Of a stretch of DNA of 64,000 bases, positions 17,451 through 26,410 are shown piece after piece. The stretch spans positions 1 to 64,000 of the forward strand of contig JAFUBX010000022.1 in the NCBI GenBank assembly GCA_017459985.1, written 5' to 3'. The notes under the pieces were generated by a model that worked only from the letters and a program-made list of their open reading frames with translations, was not told where the DNA came from and searched no databases. How positions within the stretch are numbered: the stretch's first letter is position 1; each line of letters opens with the position of its first letter. Origin of the DNA: Parasporobacterium sp. (lineage in GTDB: Bacteria > Bacillota > Clostridia > Lachnospirales > Lachnospiraceae). A program made the position numbers and the translations under genes.

Positions 17451-19280
17451 TTGAGCAGACTATCTATTTCCAGCCTGAATCAGGTGGAGACCGTGCTTGA
17501 CGGGATCTATAAGTACATGGATCAGCATCTGACCTTCAATCCGACGGATACCTGTCCGATTGACATCTGCGCTGCATTCCTCAGACTTTATATGACTCAG
17601 AGCTGCGGCAAATGCACCCCCTGCCGGGTCGGCCTGAGACAGCTGAGCTTTATGCTTGAAAAGGTTTTAAATAATGAAGCGGAAATGGAGGATCTGACCC
17701 GCATTGAACATCTTGCAAGACATATCTCTGTTTCTGCTGACTGCGCGATCGGAGCGGAAGCTGCGAAGATGATCCTGAAGGGAGTGACGGGATTCCGGGA
17801 GGAATATATCTCCCATATCCGCCACGGGATCTGTCTGGCAGAACGCACCGACAGTGTTCCCTGTGTGGCAAACTGTCCTGCCCACATCAATATTCCGGGA
17901 TACGTGGCCCTGGTCGGTGAAGGCCGGTACGCGGATGCGGTGAAACTGATCATTCATGACAATCCGCTTCCCGCCGTCTGTGCCCTGATCTGCGAACATC
18001 CCTGCGAAACCCGGTGCCGGCGCACGCTGCTGGATGCCCCGGTCAACATCCGGGGACTGAAACGGACCGCGATCGACAACGCGGAGGGCGTTCAGAACAG
18101 CTCTCCCATGGACCATACCGGCAAAAAGATCGCTGTTGTCGGAGGCGGCCCCTCCGGCCTGACGGTTGCCTGCTATCTGCAGAAGATGGGGCACCAGGTT
18201 ACGATCTATGAGAAACATAAACGTCTCGGCGGCATGCTGGTCTACGGCATTCCCGCCTACCGTCTCCCGAGAAATTATCTGCAGATCGACATTGACCAGA
18301 TCCTGAGCCTCGGGATCGAGGTGAAGCTGAATACGGAAGTCGGTTCCGGCGACCTGTCCATTGCCAACCTCCGCAGGCAGTATGACGCAGTCTACGTTTC
18401 CATCGGGGCTCATCAGGCCAAAAATATGGGAATCGAAGGGGAGGACAGCAAAGGGGTTCTTTCCGCCGTGGATTATCTCGGAAGGCTCGGAGATGATGAG
18501 ACAGTGGATTTCACCGGCCGGAAGGTTCTTGTAGTCGGCGGCGGCAATGTCGCCATGGACTGCGCCAGATCTGCGGTCCGGTGCAACGCGGATTCCGTGA
18601 CCATCGTTTACCGCAGGCGCCGGGAGGATATGACTGCCCTTCCGGAAGAGATCGAAGGCGCCATTGCGGAAGGGGTCAATCTGCTGGCCCTGCACGCCCC
18701 GGTAAAGATTGAAGCGGAGAACGGCGAGGTTCGGGCTCTCTGGGCCCGCCCCAACATGGTCGGCAAGATTACCGGGAGCCGCATGAAGCCTTCACCCACC
18801 GGCACCCCGGATATCCGGATCGACTGTGACATCATCATCAAGGCGATCGGGCAGGAAATGGATCCGAAACCCTTTGCCGATTCGGACATTCCTCTTTCCC
18901 ATGGCCTGATCAGTGCCTCCGACTGGACTTCCATCGAGAGCATTCCCGGCGTTTTCGCCGGAGGCGACTGCGTCACCGGCCCGAAGACCGCCATCATGGC
19001 CATCGGAGCCGGCAAAGTGGCTGCCGCCAATATTGATGAATATCTGGGATATCATCATGTCATCCCCCTGGAGGTAGAGGTCCCGGATGTGGTACTGAAG
19101 GACCGGGAATACTGCGCCCGGGTGGATATGAATGAGCGGGCTCCGTCGGAGCGCCGTCATGATTTCGATCTGATGGAGATCGCCATGAGCAATAAAGAGG
19201 CCTGCCAGGAGGCGGGACGGTGTCTCAGATGCGACCACTATAACTGCGGAATAATCAAAGGAGGGCGGCAGGAATGGTAA
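17451..19280 (+). CDS. NuoF-type 4Fe-4S domain fused to a GltD-like NAD(P)H oxidoreductase
   Basis: A 609-residue iron-sulfur flavoprotein. The N terminus has CGKCTPC (Cys52/55/58), the 4Fe-4S site of NuoF/HydB subunits. It is followed by a GltD-type Fe-S segment (CVANCPAHINIPGY, then CEHPCETRCRR), an FAD site GGGPSG near 232 and an NAD(P) site VVGGGNVAMD near 360; GGDCV closes the FAD domain. The start is TTG, with GGAAGGAGGAG seven bases upstream. It overlaps the hydrogenase gene by 7 bp, so the two are translationally coupled. Likely role: electron transfer between NAD(P)H and the hydrogenase. The cofactor preference and any electron bifurcation are not shown by the sequence. Confidence 0.88.
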   Translation: MSRLSISSLNQVETVLDGIYKYMDQHLTFNPTDTCPIDICAAFLRLYMTQSCGKCTPCRVGLRQLSFMLEKVLNNEAEMEDLTRIEHLARHISVSADCAIGAEAAKMILKGVTGFREEYISHIRHGICLAERTDSVPCVANCPAHINIPGYVALVGEGRYADAVKLIIHDNPLPAVCALICEHPCETRCRRTLLDAPVNIRGLKRTAIDNAEGVQNSSPMDHTGKKIAVVGGGPSGLTVACYLQKMGHQVTIYEKHKRLGGMLVYGIPAYRLPRNYLQIDIDQILSLGIEVKLNTEVGSGDLSIANLRRQYDAVYVSIGAHQAKNMGIEGEDSKGVLSAVDYLGRLGDDETVDFTGRKVLVVGGGNVAMDCARSAVRCNADSVTIVYRRRREDMTALPEEIEGAIAEGVNLLALHAPVKIEAENGEVRALWARPNMVGKITGSRMKPSPTGTPDIRIDCDIIIKAIGQEMDPKPFADSDIPLSHGLISASDWTSIESIPGVFAGGDCVTGPKTAIMAIGAGKVAAANIDEYLGYHHVIPLEVEVPDVVLKDREYCARVDMNERAPSERRHDFDLMEIAMSNKEACQEAGRCLRCDHYNCGIIKGGRQEW

Positions 19281-21022
19281 ATATCAGAATCAACGGACAG
19301 CCATTTGCTGTCGAAGATAATACATCTATTCTGGAAGCGGTGACCCACGCCGGGATCAAGATTCCCACGCTGTGTTATATGAAGGATCTGAATCAGATCG
19401 GCGCCTGCCGGATGTGTCTCGTAGAGATCGAAGGCCGGGATCAGCTCTTTGCTTCCTGCGACAATGTCTGCACTGAGGGGCTTTCAATCATTACCGACAG
19501 TGCCAGGGTTCTGGACGCCCGTCGCACCAATCTGGAGCTTTTGCTGTCCCAGCACAAGGTGGAATGTCCCAGCTGTGCCCGGAATGAGAACTGCCGTCTC
19601 CGTACCATTGCGGCAGAGCTCGGCATCCGCAACCTGGAAAACTTCCGTCCGGATTATATGACGAAGGAATGGGATCCCCTCTCTCCGATCATCCGGGACG
19701 AGACCAAGTGTATCCGCTGCTATCGATGCGTGGCGGAATGTGAAAAGGTCCAGACCTGCAATGTCTGGGATATGGTGGGTTCCGGCTCCCACACGTCCGT
19801 CGGGGTGGCCGGCCACGAAAATCTGAAAAATTCAAACTGTGTCTATTGCGGACAGTGCGTGACCCACTGTCCGACCGGAGCCCTGTCGGTACGATATGAT
19901 ATTGACAAGGTCATCGGAATCCACGGTGCATTGGCAGACCCGGAGAAGATCACCGTCGTCCAGATCGCGCCGGCAGTCCGGAGTGCCTGGGGTGAAGAAT
20001 TCGGCCTCAGCAGTGAGATTGCCACAGAAAAGCGCCTGGCGGCTGCTCTGCGGAAACTCGGATTTGATTATGTATTTGATACCAACTTTTCCGCAGATCT
20101 TACGATCATGGAGGAGGGCACGGAGTTTCTTCACAGGATGCAGCACCGGGAGCAGTACCAGTGGCCGATGTTCACCAGCTGCTGCCCCGGATGGGTCCGT
20201 TTCCTGAAGAAACAGTATCCGGATATGACATCCCAGCTCTCGACCGCCAAGTCCCCGCAGCAGATGTTCGGTGCCGTGACCAAATCCTATTTTGCATCAA
20301 AGATCGGGGTGGATCCGGAGAATATCACCTGCATTTCCGTCATGCCCTGTTCCGCCAAAAAGGCCGAACTGGAAATCCCGAACATCAACGACGCGAAGGA
20401 AGGCGTCCTGGACGTGGATATTTCTCTGACCACCCGGGAAATGTGCGACATTATGAAGATCAACCAAATCGATATCGCCGCTCTGGAAGAGGAGGAGTTT
20501 GATTCTCCGCTGGGCTCCGGAACCGGCGCCGCTGTGATCTTCGGTTCCACCGGCGGCGTAATGGAGGCGGCCCTTCGGACCTGCTACTTTGTTCTCACCG
20601 GAACCAATCCGGATGCCGACGAGACCTTCCGGGCCGTCCGGGCCGCGGGATCCGACCGCCCCTGGGTCGAAGCCGAATATGAGGTGGCGGGAATCAAAGT
20701 CCGTGCGGCTGTGGCCAACAGTCTCGGCCACGCCCGTCAGCTCATCGAGGCCCTCCGCAAAGGCGAAGTCAGCTACGATTTTGTGGAGATCATGGCCTGT
20801 CCCGGCGGCTGCGTCGGAGGCGGCGGCCAGCCGATCCATTTTGATCAGGAGCGTGCTCTTGACCGCTCCGGGATCATTTACGGCTACGATTCCAGAAATC
20901 CCCTGCGGTTCTCCCATGAGAACCCGGATGTTCAGGCCCTCTATGCAGATTTCCTGAAAGAGCCCTTAGGGAAGCTTTCCCACCATCTGCTTCACACCGA
21001 CCACAGCGGCTGGGACGCCTGA
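19274..21022 (+). CDS. hydA: [FeFe] hydrogenase, group A type
   Basis: A 582-residue hydrogenase with, in order, an N-terminal 2Fe-2S domain (CYMKDLNQIGACRMC), the His-Cys3 4Fe-4S site (HKVECPSCARNENC), two 4Fe-4S ferredoxin clusters (CIRCYRCVAEC and CVYCGQCVTHC), and the H-cluster motifs TSCCPGW (Cys303/304), MPCSAKK (Cys359) and MACPGGCVGGGGQP (Cys509, Cys513). All ligands are present. It reversibly makes H2 in the cytoplasm. Coupled to the upstream flavoprotein. No maturase genes (hydEFG) are in the window. Confidence 0.95.
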   Translation: MVNIRINGQPFAVEDNTSILEAVTHAGIKIPTLCYMKDLNQIGACRMCLVEIEGRDQLFASCDNVCTEGLSIITDSARVLDARRTNLELLLSQHKVECPSCARNENCRLRTIAAELGIRNLENFRPDYMTKEWDPLSPIIRDETKCIRCYRCVAECEKVQTCNVWDMVGSGSHTSVGVAGHENLKNSNCVYCGQCVTHCPTGALSVRYDIDKVIGIHGALADPEKITVVQIAPAVRSAWGEEFGLSSEIATEKRLAAALRKLGFDYVFDTNFSADLTIMEEGTEFLHRMQHREQYQWPMFTSCCPGWVRFLKKQYPDMTSQLSTAKSPQQMFGAVTKSYFASKIGVDPENITCISVMPCSAKKAELEIPNINDAKEGVLDVDISLTTREMCDIMKINQIDIAALEEEEFDSPLGSGTGAAVIFGSTGGVMEAALRTCYFVLTGTNPDADETFRAVRAAGSDRPWVEAEYEVAGIKVRAAVANSLGHARQLIEALRKGEVSYDFVEIMACPGGCVGGGGQPIHFDQERALDRSGIIYGYDSRNPLRFSHENPDVQALYADFLKEPLGKLSHHLLHTDHSGWDA

Positions 21023-21053
21023 CTCCCCGATTTTTATCGAATCTACGGCATTC

Positions 21054-21103
21054 GCGGAAGGTCCGTTGCGCAGAATCAAGCTTCTCTTCCGCTGACCTTC
21101 CGC
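21054..21103 (-). repeat. Intergenic hairpin repeat module, type alpha (inverted)
   Basis: A 50-bp module with ends GCGGAAGGT and ACCTTCCGC. Its reverse complement contains AAGCTTGATTCTGCGC, like the alpha modules at 517-565 and 59313-59362. It lies four bases from the start of the hairpin array element that follows. Confidence 0.6.
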
Positions 21104-21107
21104 CGAG

Positions 21108-21321
21108 ACCGCAATGCTCGACATTTTTGACAACGGCTGCCGAAAAATTGCAGCATTGCGTGAGGTTTTCGACAGACCTGCCGAAAAGTTGCAGTATTGC
21201 GGTAGAATCTGCCGAAAAATTGCAGCATTGCGTGAGGTTTTTGACATTCTGCCGAAAAGTTGCAGCAATGCGTGAGATTTTCGACAACGACTGCCGAAAA
21301 ATTGCAGCATTGCGGTAACTC
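21108..21321. repeat. Inverted-repeat-bounded array of hairpin units, copy A
   Basis: The element starts ACCGCAATGC and ends GCATTGCGGT (21307-21316), a perfect 10-bp terminal inverted repeat, then AACTC. Between lie five units starting GCCGAAAA at 21139, 21180, 21211, 21251 and 21293. Complete units read GCCGAAAA(A/G)TTGCAGCA, then (A/T)TGCGTGAG, then (A/G)TTTTCGACA, so CGAAAA can pair with TTTTCG. The 21211 unit has TTTTTG in the right arm and the third and last units are short. Unit spacing is 41, 31, 40 and 42 bp. A second copy lies at 56372-56595. The variable spacing shifts the reading frame between units, arguing against protein coding. Confidence 0.85.
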
Positions 21322-21387
21322 TTCAGTTTTCTTTGCTTTGCCGGATCACCGGGTCGCCAGCCAGCCGGAGAACGCCGCACCTCAACA

Positions 21388-21418
21388 AAGGAGCCACCGC
21401 GAAAAGCGATGGCTCCTT
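21388..21418 (-). terminator. Probable terminator of the liv operon
   Basis: A 9-bp stem AAGGAGCCA/TGGCTCCTT encloses a GCGAAAAGC-containing loop, 139 bp after the livF stop on the minus strand. The T-run is short (CTTTG), so strength and direction are uncertain. Confidence 0.55.
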
Positions 21419-21479
21419 ATAATCATAGTCCCCGGAACAGGATCGGTTTCCCGGAACATTCCCGGAGAAGAACCGGTCT

Positions 21480-21534
21480 CCCGGAACACGCCCGGAACAC
21501 GCCCGGAACACACCCGAAGCACGCCCGGAACAGC
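21480..21534. repeat. 11-bp tandem repeat CCCGGAACACG
   Basis: Five consecutive copies of CCCGGAACACG, the last three slightly diverged, occupy 21480-21534. Isolated CCCGGAACA copies occur at 21431 and 21450. The tract lies between the livF stop and its hairpin, so it would be in the 3' untranslated RNA. Confidence 0.8.
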
Positions 21535-21556
21535 GTCCTGCGATCCCCGGCCGGTG

Positions 21557-22267
21557 TCAGCCGCCAAGGTATGCCTTGCGGATCTCCGGCGAGCTTGCCA
21601 GTTCGGCGCCGGTGCCGGAGGCGGTGACGGAGCCGGTCTCAAGGACATAGGCCCGGTCCGCGATCTTCAGGGCTTTCTCGGCATTCTGCTCCACCAGCAG
21701 GATCGTGATTCCTTTGTCGTTCATATCCTTGATGATATCAAACACCTGGGAAACCAGCAGCGGGGATAGTCCCATGGAGGGCTCATCCATCATCAGCAGC
21801 GTGGGATGTGCCATCAGCGCACGGCTCATGGCCAGCATCTGCTGCTCTCCTCCGGATAAGGTTCCTGCGATCTGCGTACGCCGCTCTCCCAGAATCGGGA
21901 ACTGGTCAAATACATTCTCGATGTCGTCTTTGATCTTTTTGGGATCCTTCTGCAGATATGCTCCCAGCATCAGATTGTCATAAACCGTCAGCTCCTGGAA
22001 GATCCTTCGGCCCTCCGGTACCTGACTGATCCCGGATGCAACGATCTTATGGGAGGGCATCCTGGTAATGTCCCGGTCGTTATAATGGATCGAACCGCTC
22101 TTGGACGGAATCAGTCCGATAACGGTCTGCATGGTTGTTGTCTTGCCTGCGCCGTTGGCGCCGATCAGAGTCACGATCTCCCCTTTGTTCACTTCAAAGG
22201 AGATGCCCTTCAGCGCCTGGATCACTCCATAGAAAACCTGCAGGTCTTTCACTTCCAATAATGCCAT
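21557..22267 (-). CDS. livF: Branched-chain amino acid ABC transporter ATP-binding protein LivF
   Basis: A 236-residue ABC ATPase with Walker A GANGAGKTT, signature LSGGEQQML and Walker B LLMMDEPSMGLSP. The length and the segment GISQVPEGRRIFQELTV are typical of LivF. It is the last gene of the five-gene operon; its ribosome binding site GGAGGG overlaps the livG stop. It energises uptake through LivH and LivM. The amino-acid substrate cannot be fixed from sequence, since this family also transports amides and urea. Confidence 0.93.
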   Translation of the reverse strand: MALLEVKDLQVFYGVIQALKGISFEVNKGEIVTLIGANGAGKTTTMQTVIGLIPSKSGSIHYNDRDITRMPSHKIVASGISQVPEGRRIFQELTVYDNLMLGAYLQKDPKKIKDDIENVFDQFPILGERRTQIAGTLSGGEQQMLAMSRALMAHPTLLMMDEPSMGLSPLLVSQVFDIIKDMNDKGITILLVEQNAEKALKIADRAYVLETGSVTASGTGAELASSPEIRKAYLGG

Positions 22268-22270
22268 TTC

Positions 22271-23041
22271 TCACCCTCCGATATATGCCTTGATCACTTC
22301 CGGATCGTTCAGACAGGTTTCCGTATCTCCCTGGATCAGCACCGTTCCGAAGTTCAGCACCGTCAGTTCTTCACAGATCGTAGATACAAATTTCATATCG
22401 TGCTCGATCAGAAGAACCGTCAGGTCAAACTCATCCCGGATCTTCTTGACGATCCTCACCAGATCCGCTGTCTCCTGGGGATTCATGCCGGCTGCCGGCT
22501 CATCCAGCAGGATCAGCTTCGGATTGGTCGCCAGGGCTCTGGCGATCTCCAGCTTCCGCTGCTGCCCGTAGGGCAGATTGCAGGCCAGGGCGTTGCGTTC
22601 CTCCTCCAGTCCGAAGACCCGGAGGATCTCTCTTGCATGCTCCCGCATCTCCCGTTCCACCCGGAAATGCTTCGGCAGACGGAACGTGCTGGTAAGAAAA
22701 CTGCATTTGTACTGGGGCTGGTTATGAAGGCCCACCATGACATTCCGGATCACGCTCATGTTGCTGAACAGACGGATATTCTGGAAGGTTCTGGCGATTC
22801 CCTTATGATTGATCTGCTCCTGGGTCTTGCCCTTCAGCTCCTCGCCGTCCAGGAAGAAGGTTCCCGTCGTCGGAAGATACACTCCGGTCAGCATGTTGAA
22901 GATCGTGGTTTTTCCGGCCCCATTTGGCCCCACCATGCCGTAGATCTGACCCTTTTTGATCTTGATATTGGCATGCTGTACCGCCTTCAGTCCGCCAAAG
23001 GAGATTCCGAGGTCCTGGGTTTCCAGTAAATATTCAGCCAT
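22271..23041 (-). CDS. livG: Branched-chain amino acid ABC transporter ATP-binding protein LivG
   Basis: A 256-residue ATPase with GPNGAGKTT, LPYGQQRKLEIARAL and LLDEPAAGMNPQET, the LivG form of these motifs. Its ATG overlaps the livM stop in TAATG. It pairs with LivF as the nucleotide-binding dimer. Confidence 0.94.
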   Translation of the reverse strand: MAEYLLETQDLGISFGGLKAVQHANIKIKKGQIYGMVGPNGAGKTTIFNMLTGVYLPTTGTFFLDGEELKGKTQEQINHKGIARTFQNIRLFSNMSVIRNVMVGLHNQPQYKCSFLTSTFRLPKHFRVEREMREHAREILRVFGLEEERNALACNLPYGQQRKLEIARALATNPKLILLDEPAAGMNPQETADLVRIVKKIRDEFDLTVLLIEHDMKFVSTICEELTVLNFGTVLIQGDTETCLNDPEVIKAYIGG

Positions 23042-24237
23042 TACTCTTCCTCCTTTCCGGTCTCTTCCTTCACATACAGTTCATCCCGGTTCTTCACCAC
23101 CACATCCGGGGGAACCGGCGAGTCTGCGTAGGTCGTCCTGGTATCCACGCTCAGAGGATCATCCATTCTGATCTTGGTCGGGATCCGGTCCCAGGCAGCG
23201 GCGTCATTTTTGATCTTGCCCGCGTCCTCGGTCTTTTTCCGCCAGTTCCGGGGATTGATGGATTCCCGGAAGCCCTTCATCGCAGGCGCGTTGGAGAAGA
23301 CAACGATAATGATCAGGATCAGCGCGTATACAATACTCTTCACCGGAGCCAGTGCACCGGACAGCTGGCTCTGCAGGGTGATATTCAGCCAGGTAATGAC
23401 GGCGGCTGCGATCAGGGAGCCGTTGATGGATCCCATACCGCCCAGCACAACCATAACCAGGATCTCAATGGAATAGTTGTAAGAGAAGGTCTCCTGACGG
23501 ATCGTACCGATGGTGGCGCCGTACAGAACGCCCGCCATTCCGGCAAAGAATGCTGCCACCATGAAGATCAGCAGTTTGTAATAAGTCACATTGATTCCCA
23601 TGGCCTTGGCCGCGATCTCATTATCCCGGATCGCCACCACAGCACGGCCGTGCTTGCTGTTGATCAGGTTCTGGCAGCAGAATACAACGAACAAAAGGGT
23701 GATAAACGCAATAATAAACAGCGTATTGCCGTCATACAGCTTGGTGCTCATACCCATGGCTCCGCCAAAGAAGGGCAGATTCTTGAAGATGCAGCGCACG
23801 ATCTCGCCGAAGGCCAGCGTGGCGATGGCCAGATAGTCTCCCTTCAGTCGGAGAGCCGGCAGTCCGATAATGAAGCCGAATACTGCCGCGACCACTCCCG
23901 CGACCAGCATGGACAGGATAATGGTCACCAGCTCCGGTATATTCCCTGAGGTTCTCAGGACATTCGCCGTATAACACCCGAGATAGGCGCCGACGCACAT
24001 GAACCCCGCATGGCCCAGAGACAGCTCTCCGAGGAAACCCACCACCAGGTTCAGGGAAACCGCCAGGATACAGCTGAAGGCGATCCGGGGAAGCGTACTT
24101 TTGTCCGAAAATCCCAGTCCCTTCGTCAGATTGATGATGATCAGGATCGCCAGGAAAATGATAATTACGATATAACTGATATAATTTTTCCATTTCCCGT
24201 TCTGGAAACGGTTCTTTTTCGTTGTCATTTCTGCCAT
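23041..24237 (-). CDS. livM: Branched-chain amino acid ABC transporter permease LivM
   Basis: A 398-residue membrane permease with about nine hydrophobic segments and the family block FLGELSLGHAGFMCVGAYLG. After the last helix (near residue 325) comes a hydrophilic tail of about 70 residues ending KEETGKEEE, longer than in many LivM proteins and presumably cytoplasmic. It begins one base after the livH stop codon region, within the operon. Confidence 0.93.
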   Translation of the reverse strand: MAEMTTKKNRFQNGKWKNYISYIVIIIFLAILIIINLTKGLGFSDKSTLPRIAFSCILAVSLNLVVGFLGELSLGHAGFMCVGAYLGCYTANVLRTSGNIPELVTIILSMLVAGVVAAVFGFIIGLPALRLKGDYLAIATLAFGEIVRCIFKNLPFFGGAMGMSTKLYDGNTLFIIAFITLLFVVFCCQNLINSKHGRAVVAIRDNEIAAKAMGINVTYYKLLIFMVAAFFAGMAGVLYGATIGTIRQETFSYNYSIEILVMVVLGGMGSINGSLIAAAVITWLNITLQSQLSGALAPVKSIVYALILIIIVVFSNAPAMKGFRESINPRNWRKKTEDAGKIKNDAAAWDRIPTKIRMDDPLSVDTRTTYADSPVPPDVVVKNRDELYVKEETGKEEE

Positions 24238-24238
24238 A

Positions 24239-25129
24239 TCACACCTTCACCCTTCTCTTCTTTCCTAAAAGGCCGATAGGTCTGACTAATAGGATAATGA
24301 TCAGTAACGCAAATTCAATGGCCGTGGTGTAGCTGGCCACTGCGGAAATACTGTTGCAGACAACTTCTACAACCCCCAGCAATACGCCGCCCAGCATTGC
24401 CCCCGGAATGGATCCGATCCCGCCGATAACGGCTGCGGCAAAAGCCTTGATTCCGGGCATGGCGCCCAGGGTCGGGCTGACGGAAGTGATCGGCAGATAA
24501 AACAGGGAGGCGAAGGTCGCAAGACCGGAACCGATGGCGAAGGTCGTTGATACAATGGCGTTGACGTTGACACCCATCATCTGGGCAGCACCCTTATCTT
24601 CTGATACGGCCAGCATGGCGCGGCCGGTACGGGTCCTCTTGATAAAGAGCACCAGGCAGACCATGATAATGGCGCCCACCACGACAGTAATAATAGCGCT
24701 CCATTTGATCACAACATCACCCAGACTGACGGTTCCCAGTCTGTCCAGAATGGAGATCGTCCGCTGATCTGCGCCCCAGATCAGCTGAGCGATTCCCTGC
24801 AGCAGGTAGCTGACGCCGATGGCTGTGATCAGCGCCGCCAGAGGCGAAGCACCACGCAGAGGCTTGTAGGCCACCTTCTCAATCACGATTCCCAGAATCG
24901 TACACACTGCAACCGCCACAACAAAGGATATCAGCGAACTGAGCCAGATCGGCATCGAGCCGAGATTCCATGTAAAGGTACACATGGTATAGATAATATA
25001 AGCTCCGACCATGATGACATCACCATGAGCGAAGTTCAGCATTTTCGCAATACCATAGACCATGGTATACCCCAATGCGATCAATGCATATATGGCACCC
25101 AGACTTAAACCATTTATCGCTATTGCCAT
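24239..25129 (-). CDS. livH: Branched-chain amino acid ABC transporter permease LivH
   Basis: A 296-residue permease with NGLSLGAIYALIALGYTMVY and GMLNFAHGD-like KMLNFAHGDVIM at the N terminus, characteristic of LivH. The ATG at 25129 has AAGGGAG six bases upstream; the frame to 25153 lies in the hairpin-containing leader. It forms the membrane channel with LivM. Confidence 0.94.
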   Translation of the reverse strand: MAIAINGLSLGAIYALIALGYTMVYGIAKMLNFAHGDVIMVGAYIIYTMCTFTWNLGSMPIWLSSLISFVVAVAVCTILGIVIEKVAYKPLRGASPLAALITAIGVSYLLQGIAQLIWGADQRTISILDRLGTVSLGDVVIKWSAIITVVVGAIIMVCLVLFIKRTRTGRAMLAVSEDKGAAQMMGVNVNAIVSTTFAIGSGLATFASLFYLPITSVSPTLGAMPGIKAFAAAVIGGIGSIPGAMLGGVLLGVVEVVCNSISAVASYTTAIEFALLIIILLVRPIGLLGKKRRVKV

Positions 25130-25148
25130 ATAATTCTCCCTTCCATAA

Positions 25149-25184
25149 CGCAAATGCCGGGGCAGACAAACTGCCCCAGTTGCA
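25149..25184 (-). promoter_or_regulatory. Intercistronic hairpin between livK and livH
   Basis: GGGGCAG and CTGCCCC pair around ACAAA, with outer pairing possible. No T-run follows. Such hairpins after a binding-protein gene commonly protect the upstream mRNA or reduce read-through; that role is inferred. Confidence 0.6.
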
Positions 25185-25201
25185 AAATAACCAATTTACA
25201 A

Positions 25202-26317
25202 TTAGTTTAAGATAACGATAACCGGGATCTTGGTGCTGGCACCGGAAGCATCCCATGTCATGGTTCCCGTTACACCATCATAAGAGAAATCATCTGCTGT
25301 GATCTGGGCAACCAGAATGTCTGCCAGAGAAGCGAAATCGATGGAAGTATCTTCAACCCCTGCTGCCTCAAGCAACGCAGCGATGGTATAGATGCAGTCA
25401 TATCCGTCAGCTGCGAACTGATCCGGTGCTGCACCGTATTTCTCAGTATAATTAGCAACAAACGCTGCGGTCTTCTCATCGGTGGATTCCACGTCGAACG
25501 GAGTGATGTATTCGATCGGGTTGGTAACGGTATCGTCCAGCAGAGGAGCCAGTCCATCAAATCCGTCACAGCCGAACAGCAGGATGTCGCCATGGCCTGA
25601 GCTGGAGCATTCCTTGGCTACCAGGCTGGCTTCTGTGTAGTAGAACGGGCAGAAAATGACCTGGCAGTCCTTCAGGGCTTCCACCTGTGCGGAGAAGCTC
25701 TTCTTGTTGTCCTGGTCAAAAGTAAAGGTCTGGTATTCCACACCCAGATTCTTCATTTCTTCATCAAATGCGGCATAGATGCCTGCGGAATAGGTATCAG
25801 AAGTATCATAGATACATCCGATCTTCTCAAATCTGCTGGTCAGTTCCTGTGCAGCCAGAGTTCCCTGGTCAGGATCGCCGAAGCAGACACGGAAAGCGGT
25901 ATCGCCGGTTGCGATAACGGATGCTGCAGATGCGGAAGGTGTCAGGAAGAATACATGATACTGAGCTGCCTGCTGGCCAAATGCTTCACAGGAGCCGGAG
26001 GTAACAGATCCTAAGGATGCCTGCATTCCCCAGTCCATCAGCTGGCCGAATCCGGTAGTTGCGTCAGCGGCCGCTGCCTTGTCATCGATCATGTTGAACT
26101 CCAGTTCATAACCGTTGACACCGCCGGCTGCATTGATCTCTTCGACGGCAAGGTTTGCTCCCTGGTTTACGGAGATTCCGTAGGAAGAAGCATCACCGGT
26201 CAGCGGGCCGGTAGCGCCGATCTTCAGTGCATCAGCTGCAAATGCGGAACCTGCGAACAAACAGGACATCAGCATTGCCATTGCCATAACAATTGCAAAA
26301 ATTCTTGTCTTTTTCAT
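25202..26317 (-). CDS. livK: Branched-chain amino acid ABC transporter substrate-binding protein
   Basis: A 371-residue periplasmic-binding-fold protein of the LivK family (IGATGPLTGDASSYG near the mature N terminus). The ATG at 26317 follows AAAGGGACAAAAC. The signal peptide ends SAFA-AD. No lipobox cysteine is present, unusual for a binding protein of a monoderm Firmicute. It is the first gene of livKHMGF, downstream of a strong promoter. Confidence 0.93.
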   Translation of the reverse strand: MKKTRIFAIVMAMAMLMSCLFAGSAFAADALKIGATGPLTGDASSYGISVNQGANLAVEEINAAGGVNGYELEFNMIDDKAAAADATTGFGQLMDWGMQASLGSVTSGSCEAFGQQAAQYHVFFLTPSASAASVIATGDTAFRVCFGDPDQGTLAAQELTSRFEKIGCIYDTSDTYSAGIYAAFDEEMKNLGVEYQTFTFDQDNKKSFSAQVEALKDCQVIFCPFYYTEASLVAKECSSSGHGDILLFGCDGFDGLAPLLDDTVTNPIEYITPFDVESTDEKTAAFVANYTEKYGAAPDQFAADGYDCIYTIAALLEAAGVEDTSIDFASLADILVAQITADDFSYDGVTGTMTWDASGASTKIPVIVILN

Positions 26318-26410
26318 GTTTTGTCCCTTTCTTGAATTCTGTCTGAATGATATTTCTGCGGATATGCAGGTACTCCCGACACTCCGTAAAAAACGAACCA
26401 ATTTCGTTTC

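Noticed and set aside
21139-21321. CRISPR array
   Set aside because: Units are degenerate, spacing is 31-42 bp with almost no unique spacer, and no cas genes are present.
20874-21380. Minus-strand frames of 114-168 codons across array element A
   Set aside because: They run antisense into hydA, two frames are open at once, and the repeat unit length is not a multiple of three, so the same DNA unit is read in a different frame each time. Best explained by lack of stops in the repeat.
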